The position numbers were made by a program, and so were the translations under genes. The notes below the pieces were generated by a model. The model searched no databases. It worked only from the letters and a program-made list of their open reading frames with translations, and was not told the origin of the DNA. A stretch of DNA of 64,000 bases from Demequina soli (lineage in GTDB: Bacteria; Actinomycetota; Actinomycetes; Actinomycetales; Demequinaceae), in assembly GCF_000971195.1 (NCBI RefSeq), contig NZ_BBLZ01000002.1, forward strand, positions 451,736 through 515,735. Direction: 5' to 3'. This document shows positions 38,295 through 47,689 of this stretch, in pieces. Numbering within the stretch: position 1 is the first letter of the stretch; every line of letters begins with the position of its first letter.

Positions 38295-39086
38295 TCAGGC
38301 GTGCCCGGTGGGGTCCAGCGGCTCGTCGAGATCCGCGGCCCGCGCGCGCTCGCGCTTGGCGCGCAGGCGGTCGGTCTTCTCGGCGCGCCGCATCGCCTTC
38401 GACTCCGCGCGCTCCCGCAGCCGTGCCTCGGCCTCCATGCGGGCGCGCCTGATGTCGTAGGCGTGCTTGCGCGGCTGCGGCACCTCGAGATGGAACAGCG
38501 GGCCCGTGAGCCGCACGAGCAGGGTCGCGGCGACCGCGAGCGACGTGGTCACCAGCGGTTGGGTGCCCGTGTAGACCAGCGCGTACACGATCGCGCCCGC
38601 CATGCCGGCCACCGCGTTGGGCGGGCCCGCGTACATGATCGACGACGGCCGCGCCTGCAGCACGTCCGTGAGGATGAGCCCGCCGACGGCTCCGATGGTG
38701 CCGATCACGACGGTGGGCAGCCGCCCGAGCCCCGCGATGAGCGCCGCGTTGGCGCCCACGCACGCGAACAGCCCGACGATCAGCGTGTCCAGCCACCACA
38801 GGATCGGCCCGAGCTTCTTGAGGTAGTAGAGGAACAGCATGCCGACCCCCGCGGCGACGGCGGCGGTCACGAGGTACAGCGGCTCGCGGAACGCGGCGGG
38901 CGGCAGGTTGCCCAGCAGGATGTCGCGGATCACTCCTCCGCCGAAGCCCATCGCCGCCGCCAGGGTGAGCACCCCGATGAGGTCGGTGCGGTCGTCCTCG
39001 CCCGCGCGGATGGTGCCGCCGAGCGCGCCGACGAACACCGCGAGCAGGTTCACTGCCAGGGGGATCTCGAGGACGTCGGGTCTCAC
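38295..39086 (-). CDS. TRIC/YadS (UPF0126) cation channel family protein
   Basis: The 263-residue membrane protein has two repeats of three segments with the conserved GGGVIRDILLGNLPP (about 50-65) and GGLILTDVL of the bacterial TRIC/UPF0126 family, thought to form trimeric cation channels. The last 55 residues are a highly charged Arg/Glu-rich cytoplasmic tail. GTG 39086 is six bases after TACGCT (complement, 39093-39098), so the transcript is probably leaderless. It is divergent from the FUSC-like gene only 35 bases away. Confidence 0.88.
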   Translation of the reverse strand: MRPDVLEIPLAVNLLAVFVGALGGTIRAGEDDRTDLIGVLTLAAAMGFGGGVIRDILLGNLPPAAFREPLYLVTAAVAAGVGMLFLYYLKKLGPILWWLDTLIVGLFACVGANAALIAGLGRLPTVVIGTIGAVGGLILTDVLQARPSSIMYAGPPNAVAGMAGAIVYALVYTGTQPLVTTSLAVAATLLVRLTGPLFHLEVPQPRKHAYDIRRARMEAEARLRERAESKAMRRAEKTDRLRAKRERARAADLDEPLDPTGHA

Positions 39087-39121
39087 GGCACAAGCGTAGG
39101 GGAGCGTTCTACCCTCGTCCC

Positions 39122-40075
39122 ATGGTCTCGGTCCCACGTCTGCTCCCCCCGGGCACCGCGCTGCGGCGGGCGGTCGTCGTGGTGGCGGTCATCCTTGCCG
39201 TCGCGGTCGCCACCGGCGCGGTCGGCGGCGTGACCGTCGGCGTCGCGTCGGCGCTCGGCGCGCTGTCGGTGCTGGTGGTCGCGATCCGCACCGACGACTG
39301 GCGCCTGCCGTTCGGCTTCGGCGCCGTCGTCGCGGTCCTCGCCGCCGTCGCCACCACCGCCGCCGACGACCCGATCCTGCTCGGCCTCATCGTGGCCGCC
39401 TCGGCGATCGCGGGCCAGCCCCTCGTGCGGCGGCTGGGCCCGGTGCTCGGCCCGGCGCCCGTCGTGGTCGCGGCCGCGGGCACCGACGCCGCGAGCATCG
39501 GCCCGGGCGCGGCCGCGGTCGGGGTGATGCTGGGCGCGGCTGCCGTCACGCTCATCGTCGGGGTCGCGCTGCCTACTCGCCTGCCCCCGGCGCCCGTGCC
39601 GCGGCGGCTCACGTGGACGTATCTCCTGGGGCTCGCGTGCGGCGCCGGCCTGTCCATCGCGGTCGCGACCGCGCTCGACGTCCCGCACGCGCTGTGGCTC
39701 GTGGTGGCGCTGTCGGCGGTGCTCGTGCCGGGAGCGGCGGAGACCCGGGCGAAGGCGGCGGGTCGCGTGGTCGGCACGATCGTCGGCGTCGTCGCGGGCA
39801 CCGGGCTCGCCGCGCTGCTGCCGCCGTGGGCCGCGGTCGCGGTCGCGGCCGTCGCGACGATGATCGGGCTCGGCTGGTCGCTCACCCGCGCCCGCCGCGC
39901 GGCCGCCGCGTGGTACGCGGTGTCGGTCGTGCTGCTCGCGGCGGCGGCCGAGCCGGACGCCGCGTGGGGCACCGCCGTCGACCGCGCCGGCCTCACCCTC
40001 GTCGGAGGCGCGCTCGCGCTGGTGCTTGCGCTCGCGGTCGGCGCGGCCGCGCGGCGCGCCGAGGCCCAGCCGTGA
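39122..40075 (+). CDS. FUSC-like polytopic membrane protein
   Basis: A 317-residue protein made almost entirely of membrane segments (about ten) with two similar halves, like the FUSC/aromatic-acid-exporter family; the conserved loop near ETRAKAAGRVVGTIVGVVAG is the best family clue. The cytoplasmic domain usual in larger FUSC proteins is missing. The substrate is unknown. TACCCT (39110-39115) is six bases before the ATG. Its stop overlaps the GNAT gene (GTGA), implying co-expression. Confidence 0.7.
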   Translation: MVSVPRLLPPGTALRRAVVVVAVILAVAVATGAVGGVTVGVASALGALSVLVVAIRTDDWRLPFGFGAVVAVLAAVATTAADDPILLGLIVAASAIAGQPLVRRLGPVLGPAPVVVAAAGTDAASIGPGAAAVGVMLGAAAVTLIVGVALPTRLPPAPVPRRLTWTYLLGLACGAGLSIAVATALDVPHALWLVVALSAVLVPGAAETRAKAAGRVVGTIVGVVAGTGLAALLPPWAAVAVAAVATMIGLGWSLTRARRAAAAWYAVSVVLLAAAAEPDAAWGTAVDRAGLTLVGGALALVLALAVGAAARRAEAQP

Positions 40076-40656
40076 GCGTCCGGCCCGCCACCCCGGCGGA
40101 CGATGCCGCGGTCGCCCGGATCTGCCTCCTGACCGGCGCGCAGGGCGGGGACGCGACCGGCCTCTTCGGCGACGACACCGCGCTCGCCGACGTCTACGCG
40201 ACCCCGTACCTCCGTGGCCCGGGCGGCTTCTGCCTCGTGTGGGACGTCGACGGGGAGGCGCGGGGATACGTCCTCGGCACGTCGGACACGGCCGCGTTCC
40301 AGCGGTGGTTCGTGGACGAGTGGTGGCCCCGCGTGGGCCCCACGCACCGCGCCCTCACCGCGGGCGACGCGTGGCTGCTGCCGTCGGCCGCCGACCCGGC
40401 GCGGATGCTCGTGCCCGTGCTCGCGGCGTATCCGGCGCACCTGCATATCGACCTCCTTCCCGACCAGCAGGGTCGCGGCGCGGGTCGCGCTCTCATCGCC
40501 GCGGCGTGCGCGCTGCTGGCCGCGCGGGGCGCCCCCGGCGTGCACCTGGTGGCCGAGCGCGCCAACGTCGGCGCGCAGGCCTTCTACCCTCGCGTGGGCT
40601 TCGCGGCGGTGGTGGCGGACGATGCGGTGGTGACCTTCGCCCGCGCGCTCGCCTGA
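40072..40656 (+). CDS. GNAT family N-acetyltransferase
   Basis: The 194-residue protein has the GNAT fold: the first strand VRPATPADDAAVARI and the acetyl-CoA loop DQQGRGAGRALIAAA (about 133-147), followed by LVAERANVGAQAFYPRVGF. The central insert (about 75-120) is long, as in eukaryote-like protein or sugar acetyltransferases. The acceptor is unknown. GTG 40072 overlaps the previous stop. A GGACGATGCGG motif sits at the very 3' end (DDAV). Confidence 0.85.
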   Translation: MSVRPATPADDAAVARICLLTGAQGGDATGLFGDDTALADVYATPYLRGPGGFCLVWDVDGEARGYVLGTSDTAAFQRWFVDEWWPRVGPTHRALTAGDAWLLPSAADPARMLVPVLAAYPAHLHIDLLPDQQGRGAGRALIAAACALLAARGAPGVHLVAERANVGAQAFYPRVGFAAVVADDAVVTFARALA

Positions 40657-40735
40657 GTTCTCCACAGATCGCGACTCGCCCCTGTCCCGCGCCTCGCCGG
40701 ACGCCTAGCGTCCGAGGCATCGAGAGGGGGCGCTC

Positions 40736-42220
40736 ATGCGACGGATGGCGGCGATGGTCCTGGTGGTGGCGGTGATGGCGGGCGGCTGCACGCGGGTGCC
40801 GTCGCCCGTCGAGGATCCCTCGCCGGGGCACGACGCTCCGCCGGCGGCCGCCGCCACGGTCGCCCCGGACGACGACGGCGCCGACCCGGCCGCCGCCTCC
40901 GCGACCCCCGCGACCGCGCTGTGGTCGGCGTACGGGGTCTTCGCGGGGCCCATCGAGATCGTCGACGGGATCGTGGTCGCGCGAGACGTCGAGGGCGACC
41001 CGGACATCCTCAAGGGCATCGACCTCGCGACGGGCGAGGTGGTGTGGCGGCGGGCGTCGAGCAGGGGCGCGCTCGTCGCGGACGCGCTCCCGGACGAGCG
41101 CTCCTTCGACGCCGCCGACGGCTCGCGCGTGATCCTCAACCTCGCGCCGATGGAGTCGGACCCCGCGACGGGGCGCCGGACGTTCGGCATCGAGCTCGTC
41201 GATCCCGCGACCGGCGAGCTCCTCAAGGATCCGGTGCGCGCGTGGGTGGGCCGCTCGCGCGCGTGCCCCGGCTCGGACGGGCTGTGCCTGGACGTGGAGG
41301 ACCCCGAGGACGGGACCTGGCACGACGTCCGCATCGACCCCGCCACGCTCACGCTGGCGCGCTTCGAGGAGTCGGAGGTGCGCGACGGCGTCGACGCGCT
41401 GCGCGAGCTCGCGGGGGGCGCCGCGGTCGAGGTCGCCGCGGACGGCTCGGAGGCGATCGTGCGGCGGGACGACCGCGGCGCGGTGATGTGGAGCCTTCCC
41501 GCCTCCGAGATCGTGAGCGGCTCGATGGTGCGCTCGCTGCTGGCGGCGTGGACGGAGGACGCGGATGGCGACGTGCTGGTGCTCAGCGTGCTGCCGGGTC
41601 GCGACGAGGACGGGGCCACCGCGGTGGCGGCGCGCGACTTCACGGCCGCGACGGTCGACCTGGAGACCGGCGAGCTGCTGACGCGCCGGCAGGGAGCGGT
41701 GTGGTGCCGTTCCGGCGTGAGGTGCGGCGACGGCTACGTCCTGCGCGATGCGGGCGCCGACGAGTGGGTGGCCGACACGGCGGATGTCGCGCTGGAGGGA
41801 GTCGATGTCCGCTCGGGCGAGAGCCTCTGGTCGCGCACGGCGCACGGGCTCGCGATCGCCACGGCGTCTGCCGCGGGCGCGGCGTTCGCGTCGATGGATG
41901 GCGTGTGGATCGTGTCCGAGCGCGGCCGGGTGGGCTTCGTCGACCTGGGCTCGGGGGCCTTCTCGCCGCTCGGCGCGGGCACCGTCGCGTGTCGCGAGCC
42001 GCTGCGCGCGCCGGACCCCGAGCACGGTCGCGTCATCGGCGCGCCCGCGGACCAGGTCCTCGTGGGCGCGGTCTTCCATCCGTGCGGGGCCGACGGCGAG
42101 CCCGGGGAGGCGTGGTCGCGGGCCGCGGTGGAGGGCGCCGCGACGGTGGGGGAGTCGGGAGGGCTGCGCGTGGGCGTGGTGGTGCAGGACCACGCGCTCG
42201 TCGCCTACGCCCTGGGCTGA
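40736..42220 (+). CDS. lipoprotein with PQQ-like beta-propeller domain
   Basis: The 494-residue protein has a lipoprotein signal (VMAGGC, Cys18), a Pro/Ala/Asp-rich linker and then repeated blades of the PQQ/WD40-like type (GIDLATGEVVWRR, ELVDPATGELL, TVDLETGELLTRR, GVDVRSGESLWSR), suggesting an outer-surface beta-propeller of about seven or eight blades. Cysteine pairs (e.g. CPGSDGLC, WCRSGVRC) hint at disulfides. Function unknown; it might be a scaffold or sensor. TAGCGT (about 40706-40711) is a possible -10. Confidence 0.75.
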   Translation: MRRMAAMVLVVAVMAGGCTRVPSPVEDPSPGHDAPPAAAATVAPDDDGADPAAASATPATALWSAYGVFAGPIEIVDGIVVARDVEGDPDILKGIDLATGEVVWRRASSRGALVADALPDERSFDAADGSRVILNLAPMESDPATGRRTFGIELVDPATGELLKDPVRAWVGRSRACPGSDGLCLDVEDPEDGTWHDVRIDPATLTLARFEESEVRDGVDALRELAGGAAVEVAADGSEAIVRRDDRGAVMWSLPASEIVSGSMVRSLLAAWTEDADGDVLVLSVLPGRDEDGATAVAARDFTAATVDLETGELLTRRQGAVWCRSGVRCGDGYVLRDAGADEWVADTADVALEGVDVRSGESLWSRTAHGLAIATASAAGAAFASMDGVWIVSERGRVGFVDLGSGAFSPLGAGTVACREPLRAPDPEHGRVIGAPADQVLVGAVFHPCGADGEPGEAWSRAAVEGAATVGESGGLRVGVVVQDHALVAYALG

Positions 42221-42241
42221 TCCCTCCCGCTCCCGGTTGCG

Positions 42242-42266
42242 GAGTGAGTGCTCACTCACTTATGGT
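42242..42266. promoter_or_regulatory. TetR operator and promoter
   Basis: GAGTGAG (42242-42248) and CTCACTC (42251-42257) form perfect arms around TG. TATGGT (42261-42266), the likely -10, follows at once, six bases before the GTG start. Autorepression by the encoded TetR protein is the natural reading. Confidence 0.8.
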
Positions 42267-42272
42267 GGGCGG

Positions 42273-42878
42273 GTGACCACCAAGACCCGCCGCGCCGCGC
42301 CCATGGCGCCGGACGAGCGACGCGCCGCGATCGTCGACGTGACGGTCCCGCTCATCCTCGAGCGCGGAGCCGAGGTCACCACGCGCGAGATCGCCGAGGC
42401 CGCCGGCATCGCCGAGGGCACGGTGTTCCGCGTGTTCCCCGACAAGGACTCGGTCATCGACGCGGCCGTCGCGCGGGTGATGGACCCCGCCGAGATCACC
42501 GCGGCGCTCGAGAGCATCGACCCGAGCCTCTCGCTCGAGACCAAGATCGAGCTGATCGTGAGCCTGCTGCACGGACGCGCCGTGAGCGTGGTGCGCTTCA
42601 TGACCGCCCTCGGCCCGCGCGAGCACGCGCGCCACGCCCGCGGGGAGGGCGAGGACGGGCCGCCGCACCGGAGCCCCCCGCTCGCGGAGGCGACCGTCGC
42701 GGCGCGCCTGCTCGAGTCCGACAGCGACCGCCTGCGTGTGCCCATCGCGACAGCGGTCGATTATCTGCGCATCCTGGTCTTCGGGACCACGATGCCTTTC
42801 CTCACCAACGGCACCAGCTCGGATCCCGCCGAGCTCGCCGACTTCATCCTGCGCGGTATCGCCAAGGAAGGGACCTGA
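42273..42878 (+). CDS. TetR family transcriptional regulator
   Basis: A 201-residue TetR protein with the N-terminal HTH (TTREIAEAAGIAEGTVFRVFPDKDSVIDAAVARV, about 37-70) and a helical ligand domain with no recognisable specificity. It is probably leaderless (GTG six bases after TATGGT). It lies two bases upstream of the first ABC exporter gene and, with the palindrome at its own promoter, should repress the three-gene operon until a drug or metabolite binds; this is inferred from similar loci. Confidence 0.9.
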   Translation: MTTKTRRAAPMAPDERRAAIVDVTVPLILERGAEVTTREIAEAAGIAEGTVFRVFPDKDSVIDAAVARVMDPAEITAALESIDPSLSLETKIELIVSLLHGRAVSVVRFMTALGPREHARHARGEGEDGPPHRSPPLAEATVAARLLESDSDRLRVPIATAVDYLRILVFGTTMPFLTNGTSSDPAELADFILRGIAKEGT

Positions 42879-42880
42879 AC

Positions 42881-44614
42881 ATGCTCTGGAGGCTGCTCGT
42901 CTCCTCGGTCAGGCCGTACTGGTCGCTGCTCCTCGGAGTGGTGGTCTTCCAGCTCGGCCAATCGATCGCGAACCTCTACCTGCCCACCCTGAACGCCGAC
43001 ATCATCGACAACGGCGTGGCCGCCGGTGACATCGGCTACATCTGGCGCCTCGGCGGCTGGATGCTGCTGCTGTCGTTCTTCCAGGTCGCCTGCACCATCA
43101 CGGCCGTCTACTTCGGCGCCAAGATCGCGATGCGGGTCGGTCGCGACCTGCGCGGACAGATCTTCGGCCGCGTCGCCTCGTTCTCCGAGGCCGAGGTCCA
43201 GCGCTTCGGGGCGCCCTCGCTCATCACGCGCACCACGAACGACGTGCAGCAGGTCCAGATGCTCGTCCTGATGACGTGCACGCTGCTCATCTCGACGCCG
43301 TTCACCGCCATCGGCGGCGTGATCTTCGCGATCCAGCAGGACGCGAAGCTGTCGTGGATCATGGCCATCGCGATCCCGATCCTGCTCGTCATCGTGGTGA
43401 CGATCGTGTCGCGCATGGTGCCGCACTTCCGCCGCATGCAGGTCCGCATCGACGGCATCAACCGCGTCCTGCGCGAGCAGCTCACCGGCATCCGCGTCAT
43501 CCGCGCCTTCGTGCGCGAGGGCCAGGAGGAGGACCGCTTCGCGGACGCGAACGCGCTCGTCACGGAGTCCGCGGTCAAGGCGGGCCGGCTCATGGCCTCG
43601 ATGTTCCCTCTCGTGATGCTCGTGGTGAACATGGGCTCGGTGGCCGTCATGTGGTTCGGCGCCGACCGGATCAACAACGGCGAGATGCAGGTGGGCGCGC
43701 TCACCGCGTTCCTCAGCTACCTCATCCAGATCCTCTTCTCGGTGCTCATGGCGACGTTCCTGTTCGTGCTCGTGCCGCGCGCCTCGGTGGCCGCGGACCG
43801 CATCGGCGAGGTGCTCGAGACCGAGACGTCCGTCACGCCGCCGCGCGGGGGCGGCGCGACCGTCCCCGCCGCCGGCGAGGTCGTGTTCGACAACGTCACC
43901 TTCACCTACCCGGGTGCCGAGCAGCCTGTCCTCGCGGACATCAGCTTCACCGCGCGCCCCGGCACCACCACCGCCATCATCGGCTCGACGGGCGCCGGCA
44001 AGTCCACGCTCATCAACCTCATCCCGCGCCTGTACGACGCGTCGGGCGGCACGGTCAGCGTCGGCGGCGTCGACGTGCGCGACGCCGAGCTCGAGTCGCT
44101 GTGGTCCCGCGTCGGCGTGGTGCCGCAGCGCCCGTACCTCTTCGCCGGCTCCGTCGCCTCGAACCTGCGCTTCGGCAAGCCCGACGCGACCGACGAGGAC
44201 CTGTGGGACGCGCTCGCGATCGCGCAGGGCGAGGACTTCGTGCGGTCCATGCCCGAGGTGCTCGACTCGACGATCGCCCAGGGCGGCACGACGGTCTCGG
44301 GCGGTCAGCGCCAGCGCCTGTCGATCGCCCGCGCGCTCGTGCGTCGCCCCGAGGTGCTGATCTTCGACGACTCGTTCAGCGCCCTCGACACCGCGACCGA
44401 CGCGCGCCTGCGCGCGGCCCTGTCCAAGGAGGTGACGGACGCGACGGTCATCGTGGTCGCCCAGCGTGTCTCGAGCATCGTCGACGCCGACCAGATCCTC
44501 GTGATGGAGGACGGGCGCATCGTCGACCGCGGCACCCACGCGGAGCTCCTCGAGAGCTCCGCGACCTACCAGGAGATCGTCAGCACCCAGCTGCGCGCGG
44601 AGGAGGCGGCATGA
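42881..44614 (+). CDS. heterodimeric ABC exporter, subunit with degenerate site
   Basis: A 577-residue half-transporter: six membrane helices (about 1-310) and an ATPase domain. Walker A is GSTGAGKST and the signature VSGGQRQRLSIA is intact, but Walker B reads LIFDDSFSALD (Asp in place of the catalytic Glu) and the switch reads VVAQRVSS (Gln in place of His). These are the same changes found in TM287/BmrC-type subunits of heterodimeric exporters such as TM287/288. It overlaps the partner gene by four bases and follows tetR by two. Confidence 0.9.
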   Translation: MLWRLLVSSVRPYWSLLLGVVVFQLGQSIANLYLPTLNADIIDNGVAAGDIGYIWRLGGWMLLLSFFQVACTITAVYFGAKIAMRVGRDLRGQIFGRVASFSEAEVQRFGAPSLITRTTNDVQQVQMLVLMTCTLLISTPFTAIGGVIFAIQQDAKLSWIMAIAIPILLVIVVTIVSRMVPHFRRMQVRIDGINRVLREQLTGIRVIRAFVREGQEEDRFADANALVTESAVKAGRLMASMFPLVMLVVNMGSVAVMWFGADRINNGEMQVGALTAFLSYLIQILFSVLMATFLFVLVPRASVAADRIGEVLETETSVTPPRGGGATVPAAGEVVFDNVTFTYPGAEQPVLADISFTARPGTTTAIIGSTGAGKSTLINLIPRLYDASGGTVSVGGVDVRDAELESLWSRVGVVPQRPYLFAGSVASNLRFGKPDATDEDLWDALAIAQGEDFVRSMPEVLDSTIAQGGTTVSGGQRQRLSIARALVRRPEVLIFDDSFSALDTATDARLRAALSKEVTDATVIVVAQRVSSIVDADQILVMEDGRIVDRGTHAELLESSATYQEIVSTQLRAEEAA

Positions 44615-46575
44615 GCGAGACCACCGAGGAGCGCCAGTCCGCTCCGAAGCCCCCGCCGCGCCAGCACGGCCCCGGTGGCCCCGGCATGGGCGCCCCCGGC
44701 GAGAAGGCGCAGGACTTCAAGGGCTCCGGCATGCGCCTCGTGCGCCTGCTCGGCCCCGAGAAGCTGCTCGTCTACCTGGTCATCCTGCTCGGCGCCGGAT
44801 CCGTCACGCTCAGCGTGCTCGGCCCCAAGATCCTCGGCAACGCGACCACGGTCATCTTCGAGGGCTTCATGGGGGGGACCGGGATCGACTTCGAGAAGCT
44901 CCACGGCATCCTGTGGGGCGTCGTCGCGATCTACGTCGTGTCCGCGATCCTCGCCCTCATCCAGGGCTTCATCCTCAATGGCGTGACCCAGCGCACGGTG
45001 TACCGCCTGCGCCAGAAGGTCGAGGACAAGATCCACGACCTGCCGCTGAGCTACTTCGACCGCCACCAGCGCGGCGACCTGCTCAGCCGCGTCACCAACG
45101 ACATCGACAACATCTCGCAGACGCTCCAGCAGACGCTCAGCCAGCTGTTCACGTCGGTGCTCACGGTCATCGGCATCCTCATCATGATGCTCACCATCTC
45201 GTGGGAGCTCGCGCTCATCGCGATCGTCTCGATCCCGCTCACCACGGTCATCGTCGCGATGGTCGCGAAGCGCTCGCAGCCCAAGTTCGTGGCGCAGTGG
45301 AAGCACACCGGCGACCTCAACGCGCAGATCGAGGAGGGCTACACCGGCCACGCGCTGGTCAAGGTGTTCGGGCGCAACAAGGAGACGCAGGAGGAGTTCC
45401 GCCGCAAGAACGAGGAGCTCTACGAGGCCAGCTTCGGCGCCCAGTTCATCTCCGGCATCATCATGCCGAGCGCGATGTTCGTCGGGAACCTGGTCTACGT
45501 CGCGATCGCGGTGGTCGGCGGCATCATGGTCACCAACGGCCGCCTGCCGTTCGGCGACATCCAGGCGTTCATCCAGTACTCGCGCCAGTTCCAGCAGCCC
45601 ATCAGCCAGCTGGGCTCGATGGCCAACCTGCTGCAGTCCGGCGTGGCGAGCGCGGAGCGCGTGTTCGAGCTCCTCGACTCCGACGAGCAGGACGCCGACG
45701 CGGATCCCGCCCAGACGCCCAGCGACGACCACGGCCGCCTGGTGTTCGACGACGTCTCGTTCCGCTACGTCGAGTCCAAGCCGCTCATCGACAACCTCGA
45801 CCTGGTGGTCGAGCCGGGCCGCACGGTCGCGATCGTCGGCCCGACCGGCGCCGGCAAGACCACGCTCGTCAACCTCATCATGCGGTTCTACGAGCTCACG
45901 TCCGGCCGCATCACCCTCGACGGCACGGACATCGCGCAGATGACGCGCGAGGACCTGCGCTCGCGCACGGGCATGGTCCTCCAGGACACGTGGCTGTTCG
46001 GCGGCACCATCCGCGAGAACATCGCGTACGGCCGCTCCGACGCGACGGAGGAGGAGATCCTCGACGCCGCCAAGGCCGCGTACGTCGACCGCTTCGTGCA
46101 CTCGCTGCCCGACGGCTACGACACGGTGCTGGACGACGACGCGACCAACCTGTCGGCCGGCGAGCGCCAGCTCGTCACGATCGCCCGCGCGTTCGTGTCG
46201 CAGCCGCAGGTGCTCATCCTCGACGAGGCCACCTCGTCCGTCGACACCCGCACCGAGCTGCTGGTCCAGCGGGCCATGGCGAAGCTCCGCCAGGACCGCA
46301 CGGCCTTCGTCATCGCGCACCGCCTCTCGACCATCCGCGACGCCGACCTCATCCTCGTGATGGAGAACGGGTCGATCGTGGAGCAGGGCAACCACCACGA
46401 GCTGCTCGCCGCGAAGGGCGCCTACTCGCGCCTCTACGAGGCGCAGTTCGCCGCCCCGATCGACGAGGTGGATGCGCCGATCGAGGAGGTCGTCCCCGAA
46501 CGCCTCGCCGAGACGTTCGACGACCCCTCGGTGCCGCACCCCGAGGGGCCGGCGCACGCGGGCGAGCCCGTCTGA
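44611..46575 (+). CDS. heterodimeric ABC exporter, catalytic-site subunit
   Basis: A 654-residue half-transporter with a Pro/Gly-rich N-terminal extension, six membrane helices (about 55-355) and an ATPase domain with a canonical Walker A GPTGAGKTT, Walker B LILDEATSSVD and switch His in VIAHRLST. Its signature reads LSAGERQLVTIA instead of LSGGQ, which fits pairing with the non-catalytic site of the first subunit. The start has GGAGGAGG upstream and overlaps the first gene. A Glu/Pro-rich C-terminal tail of about 40 residues is unusual. Confidence 0.9.
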   Translation: MSETTEERQSAPKPPPRQHGPGGPGMGAPGEKAQDFKGSGMRLVRLLGPEKLLVYLVILLGAGSVTLSVLGPKILGNATTVIFEGFMGGTGIDFEKLHGILWGVVAIYVVSAILALIQGFILNGVTQRTVYRLRQKVEDKIHDLPLSYFDRHQRGDLLSRVTNDIDNISQTLQQTLSQLFTSVLTVIGILIMMLTISWELALIAIVSIPLTTVIVAMVAKRSQPKFVAQWKHTGDLNAQIEEGYTGHALVKVFGRNKETQEEFRRKNEELYEASFGAQFISGIIMPSAMFVGNLVYVAIAVVGGIMVTNGRLPFGDIQAFIQYSRQFQQPISQLGSMANLLQSGVASAERVFELLDSDEQDADADPAQTPSDDHGRLVFDDVSFRYVESKPLIDNLDLVVEPGRTVAIVGPTGAGKTTLVNLIMRFYELTSGRITLDGTDIAQMTREDLRSRTGMVLQDTWLFGGTIRENIAYGRSDATEEEILDAAKAAYVDRFVHSLPDGYDTVLDDDATNLSAGERQLVTIARAFVSQPQVLILDEATSSVDTRTELLVQRAMAKLRQDRTAFVIAHRLSTIRDADLILVMENGSIVEQGNHHELLAAKGAYSRLYEAQFAAPIDEVDAPIEEVVPERLAETFDDPSVPHPEGPAHAGEPV

Positions 46576-46588
46576 CCCACCACGCGAG

Positions 46589-46632
46589 AAGGGGACGATG
46601 CACGGGTCGCGTACCCGCGCATCGTCCCCTTT
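46589..46632. terminator. bidirectional terminator built from the GGGGACGATGC motif
   Basis: AAGGGGACGATGC (46589-46601) pairs perfectly with GCATCGTCCCCTT (46619-46631), with an inner CGGGT/ACCCG stem. It separates the converging exporter and DUF389 genes. Confidence 0.88.
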
Positions 46633-46645
46633 CCCGTGGGAGGCG

Positions 46646-47689
46646 TCAGCCGACCGGCGCCGCCGTGTGTGTCGCGTCGAACGTGTACGTGGGCACCAGC
46701 TCGATGTCGATGAGCGAGGTGTCGAGGCCGGCGTCCTTCATGCGCGCGTAGACCCGGCCCATGTCGGGCAGCGGCGGCTCGCCCTTGACGATGACGTGGA
46801 TCCTGCCGCCCTCGCGCTGGGTGATCGACACGAGGTCCCAGCGGGTGCCCGCGGTCGCATCGTTCACGAACGTGGTGATGCGGCCCATCCGGGAGCTCGT
46901 CTCGATCGAGTTGACCGTCGAGTACGACAGCGGCACCGCCACGACCAGCAGCAGCACGACCATGGTGAGGTAGGCGCGGGCGCGGCGTCGCCGCTCGGCC
47001 TCCTTGTCCTCTGCCATCTCGATGCGCACGTTGGCGAAGCCGTAGATCGCCATCACCACGGAGCCGGTGGCGAGGATCGCCGCGACGTTGGTGACGAAGA
47101 GCAGCAGCGCGCCGAGCGCCTGGGCGTAGGCGCCCGACTCGAGCGTGAGGCCCACGACCGTCAGCGGCGGCACGAGGGAGATCGCGATCGCGACGCCCGG
47201 CAGCGTGTCGGAGATGTCCGACCGCAGCAGGGCGATCGACCCGACCACTCCGGTGGCGAGCGCCGCGAGCAGGTCGATGACGCCGGGGGAGACGCGACCC
47301 GCGACCTGCGAGTTGGTCGCGGCGGTGACCGGCTGGATGACGGCGAGGCCGATGATGAAGCCCACCGCGACCGCGGCCGCGGCGCCGGCCACCATGGTGG
47401 TGACCGAGCGCACGAGGTTGCGGTGGTCGCCGAGGACCGTCGACAGCATCGTGCCCTGGATGGGCCGCATGAGCGGCGCGACGATCATCGCGCCGATGAC
47501 GGTCGCGGTGGAGTCCGCGACCACGCCCGCGGTCGCGATGACCGAGGCGAGCACGAGCAGCAGCCAGAACCGCGTGAACTGGGCGCGGGAATGGCGGCCC
47601 TCGAAGAGGACCGCCTCCCGCATGTAGTCGACGCTGTTGAGCTTGGCGCCCCAGCGCGTCCGGCGGGGCGTCGACGCGGCTGTGCTCAA
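46646..47689 (-). CDS. DUF389 family membrane protein
   Basis: The 347-residue protein has the DUF389 core of about six membrane segments (VIGAMIVAPLMRPIQG, the family signature, near 65-80) and a C-terminal soluble domain (about 260-340). Function is unknown. The TTG start overlaps the stop of the upstream SHOCT gene (TTGA) and has no clear ribosome site, so it relies on coupling. It forms an operon with SHOCT and perhaps DUF6325. Confidence 0.82.
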   Translation of the reverse strand: MSTAASTPRRTRWGAKLNSVDYMREAVLFEGRHSRAQFTRFWLLLVLASVIATAGVVADSTATVIGAMIVAPLMRPIQGTMLSTVLGDHRNLVRSVTTMVAGAAAAVAVGFIIGLAVIQPVTAATNSQVAGRVSPGVIDLLAALATGVVGSIALLRSDISDTLPGVAIAISLVPPLTVVGLTLESGAYAQALGALLLFVTNVAAILATGSVVMAIYGFANVRIEMAEDKEAERRRRARAYLTMVVLLLVVAVPLSYSTVNSIETSSRMGRITTFVNDATAGTRWDLVSITQREGGRIHVIVKGEPPLPDMGRVYARMKDAGLDTSLIDIELVPTYTFDATHTAAPVG

